From Chloroflexota bacterium (GTDB lineage: Bacteria; Chloroflexota; Anaerolineae; Anaerolineales; Villigracilaceae), in NCBI GenBank assembly GCA_021414245.1, contig JAIOOU010000015.1:248001-312000 (forward strand): a DNA stretch of 64,000 nucleotides. Direction: 5' to 3'. Within the stretch, counting starts at the first letter, position 1; every line of letters starts with the position of its first letter. A model generated the notes under the pieces. It was not told the origin of the DNA. It did not search any database and worked only from the letters and a program-made list of their open reading frames with translations. Both the position numbers and the translations under genes were made by a program. Of this stretch, positions 57,752 to 64,000 are shown in pieces.

Positions 57752-58495
57752 TTAGATGGTAAGAATGATCGGCTCGTCTTTGGTAACAATAATGGTGTGC
57801 TCAAATTGAGCCGCGATCATGCGGTCCGTGGTGCGCAGGGACCAGCCGTCGTTTTCCTCGAGCACGTGGCCTTTGCCTGTGGTGAGAAACGGCTCGATGG
57901 CCAGGACCAGTCCGTCGTCAAGAATGCGCCGGTCTTTTGACTTGTAATAATTGTGGACCTGGGTCGGGTCCTCATGCAGTTTGTGGCCGATGCCATGTCC
58001 GGTCAGGTCAAAAATGACCCCATATCCATTTCGTCTGGCCTCGTCCTGAATGGCTTTGCCGATCAGATTGAGCGGCTGGCCGGCCTTTGCAGCCTGGATC
58101 GCCTTCGCCAGTGCGGATTTTGTAGCCTCGATCATTTTTTCGTACTGGGGCACCTGCTTTGCCACCACCATGGATCCGCCCGTATCCGCAAAGTAACCGT
58201 CCAGTTCGGCGGAGACATCGATGTTGATCAATTCGCCCTCGCGCAGGACGTGCCCGCCCGGGATGCCGTGGGCGATGACCGGTGAGATACTGATGCAGGT
58301 CGCACCTGGAAATTGATACATGGAGATCGGCGCAGAACGGGCGCCCTGCTTTTCAAGAAATTCACTTCCAATGGCATCCAGTTCCAGCGTGGTCATGCCG
58401 GGTCTGGCCTGCTCCATCATGAGCTTCAGGGTCATGGCACAGATGTGGCCGATGGCTTTCAGGTGTTTGATATCGTTTTCAGAGTCGACGATCAT
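57752..58495 (-). CDS. map: methionine aminopeptidase, type I
   Basis: 247 residues. Metal ligands: Asp in NIDVSAELDGYFADTGGS (two Asp), His in TGHGIGHKLHEDP, Glu in LAIEPFLTTG, and Glu in FEHTIIVTKDEP. Catalytic His in IAHGIPG. It removes the initiator Met in the cytoplasm and is essential. ATG 58495 overlaps the tmk stop by 4 nt (ATGA), showing coupled translation. Confidence 0.96.
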   Translation of the reverse strand: MIVDSENDIKHLKAIGHICAMTLKLMMEQARPGMTTLELDAIGSEFLEKQGARSAPISMYQFPGATCISISPVIAHGIPGGHVLREGELINIDVSAELDGYFADTGGSMVVAKQVPQYEKMIEATKSALAKAIQAAKAGQPLNLIGKAIQDEARRNGYGVIFDLTGHGIGHKLHEDPTQVHNYYKSKDRRILDDGLVLAIEPFLTTGKGHVLEENDGWSLRTTDRMIAAQFEHTIIVTKDEPIILTI

Positions 58496-59112
58496 TTGTT
58501 TTTAAGTCCCGTCAGGATCAGTTTTTTTAATTCCGCCTGCACTTCATCCCACTTTCGGTCTGAATTCACCACCACCCAGCGCAGCGGTTCCTGCCTGACC
58601 ATTTCCAAATAGCCTTTGCGCACACGTTGATAGAACTCGACCGCATAGGCATCCATGCGATTCCATTCGACCTCATTCTGGGTCTTGCGCTTCAAGCCGA
58701 CCTCCACATCCAAATCGAGCAGGATGGTCAGGTCGGGGGTCAGGCCGCCGGTGGCGTATTTCACCAGCGAGCGGACCTGTTCGAGGTCCTGCTGATGTCC
58801 ATAGCCCTGATACGCGATGGTCGAATCGTAGTACCGGTCGGAGATGACGATCTCGCCCGCAGTCAGACGCGGCTTGATGACCTGTTCCACGATCTGGGCG
58901 CGCGCTGCCTGATACAGCAGGGTCTCCGTGCGCGGATGCATCTCCGCGTTCTTCAGGTCGTGCAGAATATCGCGGATCTGTTCGCTGATGGAGGTGCCGC
59001 CCGGTTCACGGGTGGGGAATACGGTATATCCCTTCTCACGCAGGTATTCCACGAGATAAGGAATGTGGGAGGTTTTGCCGGAGCCTTCCGGGCCTTCAAG
59101 GGTGATGAACAT
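58492..59112 (-). CDS. tmk: thymidylate kinase
   Basis: 206 residues. P-loop EGPEGSGKTSHI (about 6-17), the DRY motif ISDRYYDSTIAYQG, and the LID region with VGLKRKTQNEVEWNRMD. It phosphorylates dTMP to dTDP for DNA synthesis. First gene of the four-gene minus operon. Short UTR; no clear Shine-Dalgarno sequence or -10 box at the 6-nt position was seen before the ATG. Confidence 0.96.
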   Translation of the reverse strand: MFITLEGPEGSGKTSHIPYLVEYLREKGYTVFPTREPGGTSISEQIRDILHDLKNAEMHPRTETLLYQAARAQIVEQVIKPRLTAGEIVISDRYYDSTIAYQGYGHQQDLEQVRSLVKYATGGLTPDLTILLDLDVEVGLKRKTQNEVEWNRMDAYAVEFYQRVRKGYLEMVRQEPLRWVVVNSDRKWDEVQAELKKLILTGLKNK

Positions 59113-59330
59113 GGGTCAAGTATACAAGCAAACAAGTGGATGTGTAATAAAAGCTGACCGCGTTTTCGGCCTGGAAAATATTTCTCAACTTAATCGGCGA
59201 TTAATATTCCCCGAATTTATTTTTGCGAACTCTTAACCTATTTTTATCTTAAACCGGTTTTACCGCCTGATCTTTAATTCAAGCGTCATCTTCGGGGACT
59301 AGAATTTTCGACAATCACTCGGAGGTGAAA

Positions 59331-60488
59331 ATGTCATGGAAAAAAATATTGTACGTCCTGTTGATCATGGTCATTGCCGGCGGTTCGGCTTTGACCGGCG
59401 CCCTGGCGGGCGGAGCAGCCGTTTATAAAGTCGTCAGCGACAAACAAGGATCCGGGAGCCCGTCGATCTCCGTTCCCGCGTCCCTACCCAATGCCAATAA
59501 TACTCCCGAACAAACCCTGGTGCTCAACTCGACCGATGTGGAGACCGCAGTCACACAGGCGGTGCAAAAGGTCGGCCCGGCCGTGGTGACCATCGTGGGG
59601 ACCATCCCCGGCCAGATGACCTTCTTCGGCCAGACCGGCGACCAGACCGTCAGCGGCAGCGGCTTCTTCATTTCGGATCAAGGATATATCCTGACCAACA
59701 ACCATGTAGTGGAAGGCACCCGGGAAGTCAACATTGTGCTTTCGGACGGCAGTGAGGAAAAAGCTGTCATCGTCGGCACGGACCCGTATTCCGATATCGC
59801 CATTCTCAAGACAGACGGCAAGGTGCCCGCGGTGGCAGCGCTTGGCAATTCAGATCTGCTCAAGTCCGGTGAATCGGTGATCGCGATCGGTTCCCCGCTT
59901 GGGAATTTCAAGAACACGGTCACAGTCGGCGTGGTCAGTGCGACCGGGCGCTCGATCGACACCGGCAGAGGCTACCAGGTCGAGGGACTGATCCAGACCG
60001 ATGCAGCCATCAACCAGGGCAATTCCGGCGGACCGCTGGTCAACCTGGCCGGCGAAGTGATCGGCATTAACAACATGATCGTGCGCGGCTCCGGCAGCGG
60101 CGCGGTGGCCGAGGGGCTGGGCTTTGCCATCCCGGTCAATACGGCCCAGGCCGTGGCCAGCCAGATCCTCGATCACGGATATTTCTCGCGGCCGTTCATG
60201 GGCATCAGCTACCAGGCCATTTCACCGGATATCGCTGCCACCTACAACCTGCCCGTCAAATGGGGCGTGTATGTGACCAAGGTGGCTTCCGGCAGCCCGG
60301 CAGACAAGGCGGGCCTGAAGGTGGATGACATCATCACAGGCCTGAACGGTGTCAATCTGGATGAAACCCATAACTATCTGAACATGCTCTACACCTACAA
60401 GCCCGGTGACCAGGTCACATTGAGCGTGACCCGCGATGGAAAAGAGATCACATTGCAGATCACACTGGGCGAGTCGAGTCATACCTAG
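59331..60488 (+). CDS. HtrA/DegP-family serine protease, membrane anchored
   Basis: 385 residues. N-terminal TM/signal anchor (ILYVLLIMVIAGGSALTGALA), a Ser/Pro/Asn linker, then the protease: His in TNNHVVEGTRE, Asp in SDIAILKTDG, Ser in NQGNSGGPLV. One PDZ domain (SPADKAGLKVDDIITGLNGV). Envelope quality control or stress. GGAGG lies 5 nt before ATG 59331; a GTG 6 nt upstream lies too close to it. Its neighbour at 51969 is a lipoprotein paralogue. Confidence 0.92.
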   Translation: MSWKKILYVLLIMVIAGGSALTGALAGGAAVYKVVSDKQGSGSPSISVPASLPNANNTPEQTLVLNSTDVETAVTQAVQKVGPAVVTIVGTIPGQMTFFGQTGDQTVSGSGFFISDQGYILTNNHVVEGTREVNIVLSDGSEEKAVIVGTDPYSDIAILKTDGKVPAVAALGNSDLLKSGESVIAIGSPLGNFKNTVTVGVVSATGRSIDTGRGYQVEGLIQTDAAINQGNSGGPLVNLAGEVIGINNMIVRGSGSGAVAEGLGFAIPVNTAQAVASQILDHGYFSRPFMGISYQAISPDIAATYNLPVKWGVYVTKVASGSPADKAGLKVDDIITGLNGVNLDETHNYLNMLYTYKPGDQVTLSVTRDGKEITLQITLGESSHT

Positions 60489-60494
60489 GAGCAA

Positions 60495-60588
60495 ATGTCG
60501 TTGCGAGGAGCGAACGTTAGTGAGTGACGAAGCAATCTCCTCGTCAATTCGAGGTTGCTTCGGGCAAAGAACGCCCTCGCAACGACAT
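60495..60588. repeat. REP-like palindromic element
   Basis: ATGTCGTTGCGAGG (60495-60508) and its exact complement (60575-60588) frame an inner stem, GAAGCAA...TTGCTTC with CCTCG/CGAGG. The core GCGAGGAGCGAA...GACGAAGCAATCTC is like a dispersed repeat known in several phyla. It lies between the protease gene and the terminator. Confidence 0.75.
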
Positions 60589-60598
60589 AATGAAATTT

Positions 60599-60635
60599 AA
60601 TAAAAACAAGGACAGGCGATGGCCTGTCCTTGTTT

Positions 60636-60640
<5 letters not shown>
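60599..60640. terminator. bidirectional terminator
   Basis: 18-bp perfect arms (60599-60616, 60623-60640), 6-nt loop, A/T flanks. It serves the HtrA gene and the R3H gene. Confidence 0.9.
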
Positions 60641-62231
<1,591 letters not shown>

Positions 62232-62470
62232 AGTTAAGGTACCAGGTCAAAGTGTCAGGTATCAAGTGACACGGTTGGGTAAAGGAGGAAATTAAATACT
62301 TGCGTCGCGCATATTCCAAAGTCTGTGCGACATACACGATCTAACGGGAAGGTTCTTTGGACATTTTATGGTACCGCCTGTTGAATAGAGTCACACGCCG
62401 GGTATTGGTCGCGTGCAATCCAATTATAGCAGTGTCGCGGTGAACTGAAAATTAAATGACCGCACTGATT
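62232..62470 (-). other. intergenic leader upstream of the R3H gene
   Basis: About 240 nt without a gene. Seen: GTGTCA/TGACAC arms (62252-62272) next to a decayed AGGTAC/AGGTCA repeat, a hairpin GTCGCGC/GTGCGAC near 62311-62336, and TATAAT on the minus strand near 62426-62421 that could start a 200-nt leader. No promoter with -35 is certain. Confidence 0.35.
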
Positions 62471-63304
62471 TTACGGATTTGTCAGACCCATGCCTGCATT
62501 CTTCCTGCGCCAGTTCCTGAGGACCAGATACACGATCGGCAGGCTGGGACCGACCCCGGAAATGCGGACCACCTTTTTATTGGCCAGCGTGAGCGCAATA
62601 AAATAATGTTTGCCGTTGCGCGTTTGGGTGTAACGCAGGTCGACCGAGGCGATCTCGTCCGCAGACAGGGTTTTCCGGTTGAAGAGATAGCGGATCAGGA
62701 TGGAAGTTCCCTGGATCGAAACCGACCTGGGCTGGTTGAAGACCATGGCGCCAAAGACCAGCCCGATGATGATGAAAACGATCAGGGGCGAAAGGTTGTC
62801 CTGCGTCTGGTCATAAAGAAAAAAGCCAAATCCGATGAAGAGAAGTCCCACAACCGGCAGCAGGATCGTCCCCAGCCAGCTTTTGGACATTTCGCCATAT
62901 TCGATCGGGTTGAACAGATCGGGCCGTTTATCCCCGATCATGTTGACCACTTCGTCATAACCGGGCAGCTGCACGCGCGGGGCCACGGTCACATCGCCAA
63001 AGTTGTTGTGAAGTTTGATGCCGTTGCCGCTGCCGGAAACGCGGCTGATCTCATTCCAGGCCAGCGACTTTGTGCCCAGCAGGGTTTGCGTGGAGATCCC
63101 GGACTCCGAGAGGGTCGTTTTGGCGCTCATTGAAAAAAGAACGAACAAAAAAGTGACCCCAAGAATTCCGGCCATCGGGATCAACCAGGGAAGATCGCTT
63201 GAGTTGAAGGATGCCAGGAAGCCGATCCCCAACACCAGAAAGAGCACAACGACCAGGCCGATTTGGAAGGGTGAATTGCGATAGGTGCGCGGTTCGTTTT
63301 GCAT
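62471..63304 (-). CDS. membrane protein with duplicated PH-like domain, unknown
   Basis: 277 residues. Four TM helices in two pairs (LVVVLFLVLGIGFLASF / IPMAGILGVTFLFVLFSM and GTILLPVVGLLFIGFGFF / LIVFIIIGLVFGAMVF), each followed by a β-rich stretch (TTLSESGISTQTLLGTKSLA and GTSILIRYLFNRKTLSADEI). The β parts resemble bacterial PH-like domains. Function unknown. GAGGA lies 8 nt before ATG 63304. Single-gene unit; divergent from the DUF389-like gene. Confidence 0.72.
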   Translation of the reverse strand: MQNEPRTYRNSPFQIGLVVVLFLVLGIGFLASFNSSDLPWLIPMAGILGVTFLFVLFSMSAKTTLSESGISTQTLLGTKSLAWNEISRVSGSGNGIKLHNNFGDVTVAPRVQLPGYDEVVNMIGDKRPDLFNPIEYGEMSKSWLGTILLPVVGLLFIGFGFFLYDQTQDNLSPLIVFIIIGLVFGAMVFNQPRSVSIQGTSILIRYLFNRKTLSADEIASVDLRYTQTRNGKHYFIALTLANKKVVRISGVGPSLPIVYLVLRNWRRKNAGMGLTNP

Positions 63305-63423
63305 GCTGTTTTCCTCGCCAACTGTGCAGACACGTCACAACGGCACTATTTTATACGGTTTGCCCGGCCCCGGGTTTCCGGGAAATCCCCCATGACAAAT
63401 CCAATTATTGCGCGGGTATCCTG

Positions 63424-63429
63424 TATAAT
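63424..63429 (+). promoter_or_regulatory. -10 box of the DUF389-like gene
   Basis: TATAAT 18 nt before ATG 63448; the leader would be about 12 nt and no ribosome-binding site is visible. Confidence 0.4.
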
Positions 63430-63447
63430 TGGGCTTAAGTAAATCCT

Positions 63448-64000
63448 ATGTCCTTTTCCGACGAACCCATCATACCATCCAACTCCACCCCGCCCGAACA
63501 TGACCCGCACGTGGAGGCTGCCCGTTCCCGCCGCAGGCGGGTCACGCGCCGTGACATGATCCCGCACGATGCCGAGGGCCAGGCCGCGCTCATCTCCGCG
63601 CTTTCCCGCCGCGCCTATCCATCCTGGGAGCTGTTCGTCTTTTCGCTGGCCTGCGGTGTGGTGCTTGGCTTTGGCTTTTTGCTTGATTCACAGGCCGTGC
63701 TTTTGCTCGGGGTGCTTGCCACCCCGTTGATGATTCCCTGGGTGGGATTCCTGCTTGCAATCCTGACCGGTTCGCCGCGCTTCCTGTTTGAAACGTTCAT
63801 GGCCCTGGTGATCAGCGCCCTGCTGGTCTTCATCGGCGGCCTGTTGATGGGCGTGATCGTTCGTTTCATTCCGCCCTACACGCTTACCAACGTATACAAT
63901 CATTCGCGTTTGTGGATCCCGGAATTGGTGGTGCTGCTGATCGGGGCGGTCACGCTGGTGGCTTCCTTTGTTCGTTCGGAAAGCAAACCCTTTCTTCCCA
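63448..64000 (+). CDS. DUF389-like membrane protein (partial, right edge)
   Basis: At least 184 codons; the 3' end is outside the window. A basic N-terminus (EAARSRRRRVTRRDMIPHD) is followed by TM helices. LDSQAVLLLGVLATPLMIPW and VGFLLAILTGSPRFLFETFM match the DUF389 (TIGR00341-like) core (SPLMGP-type motif). These are multi-pass proteins of unknown function. No ribosome-binding site; -10 TATAAT is at 63424. Confidence 0.78.
   Translation, partial: MSFSDEPIIPSNSTPPEHDPHVEAARSRRRRVTRRDMIPHDAEGQAALISALSRRAYPSWELFVFSLACGVVLGFGFLLDSQAVLLLGVLATPLMIPWVGFLLAILTGSPRFLFETFMALVISALLVFIGGLLMGVIVRFIPPYTLTNVYNHSRLWIPELVVLLIGAVTLVASFVRSESKPFLP

Overview
The window looks like a chromosomal stretch of an anaerobic, filament-type Chloroflexota bacterium (class Anaerolineae); this is inferred from gene content and style, not from a database search. 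Supporting signs are about 55% G+C DNA, a mevalonate kinase, a Castor/Pollux-type RCK channel, R3H/AAA and DUF389 proteins, lipoproteins with Thr/Pro linkers, and ThrRS under a T-box. About 65 protein genes, four tRNAs, one confident riboswitch, one T-box and about 18 intrinsic terminators can be supported. Most genes are single or in 2-4 gene operons, typically closed by near-perfect A-rich/T-rich hairpins that serve both strands.

Layout. 1-6 kb: end of a DprE2-like reductase, a DprE1-like FAD oxidase, lipB, a GGDEF cyclase, mutL and a divergent HAD phosphatase. 6-16 kb: S41 and M-type peptidases, membrane proteins, an MrfA-like helicase carrying an HNH domain, a ChrB-like protein with an MFS pump, surE and tRNA-Arg. 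16-20 kb: a GAF sensor kinase with its NarL-type regulator. 20.4-25 kb: an AT-rich accessory island beside two tRNAs. It holds an integron-type gene cassette with an unknown 339-residue protein, a lipoprotein and a RelE/HigA-like toxin-antitoxin pair flanked by 33-bp imperfect direct repeats. 25-33 kb: small envelope proteins, IMPase-arginase-hutI, a Flp pilin, an MFS operon and a TerC-family exporter. 33.7-37 kb: a yybP-ykoY (Mn2+) riboswitch driving a P-type ATPase. 37-44 kb: an FHA-GAF-cyclase-like protein with degraded catalytic residues, TlyA, a GH8 lipoprotein, and an operon of DPPR-synthase-like UbiA protein, mevalonate kinase, CPBP protein and a membrane protein. 44-51 kb: thrS with T-box, tRNA-Val, sortase, an RlmD-type methyltransferase and the RCK channel. 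51-64 kb: a sulfite-oxidase-like enzyme, two HtrA proteases, DnaJ, LOG and VOC proteins, a WD-repeat lipoprotein, tmk-map-S51-clbS, an R3H ATPase and two membrane proteins.

Two patterns tie the window together. First, many first-in-operon genes lack a Shine-Dalgarno sequence and instead have a TATAAT-like -10 hexamer ending exactly 6 nt (sometimes 7-9) before the ATG, which predicts leaderless mRNAs; several start codons were re-assigned on this basis. Second, metal export is handled by two neighbouring genes (TerC and a P-type ATPase) with matching TTGACA/TACACT promoters and long structured leaders. The first leader does not carry the known Mn2+-aptamer signature, and the second does.

Functional links inferred from family knowledge: the DprE1/DprE2-like pair at the left edge and the DPPR-synthase-like UbiA protein at 41 kb could together make a polyprenyl-phosphoryl arabinose donor. 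HutI beside an arginase-family enzyme suggests histidine degradation. Tmk, Map, MutL, LipB, ThrRS and TlyA are core housekeeping functions.
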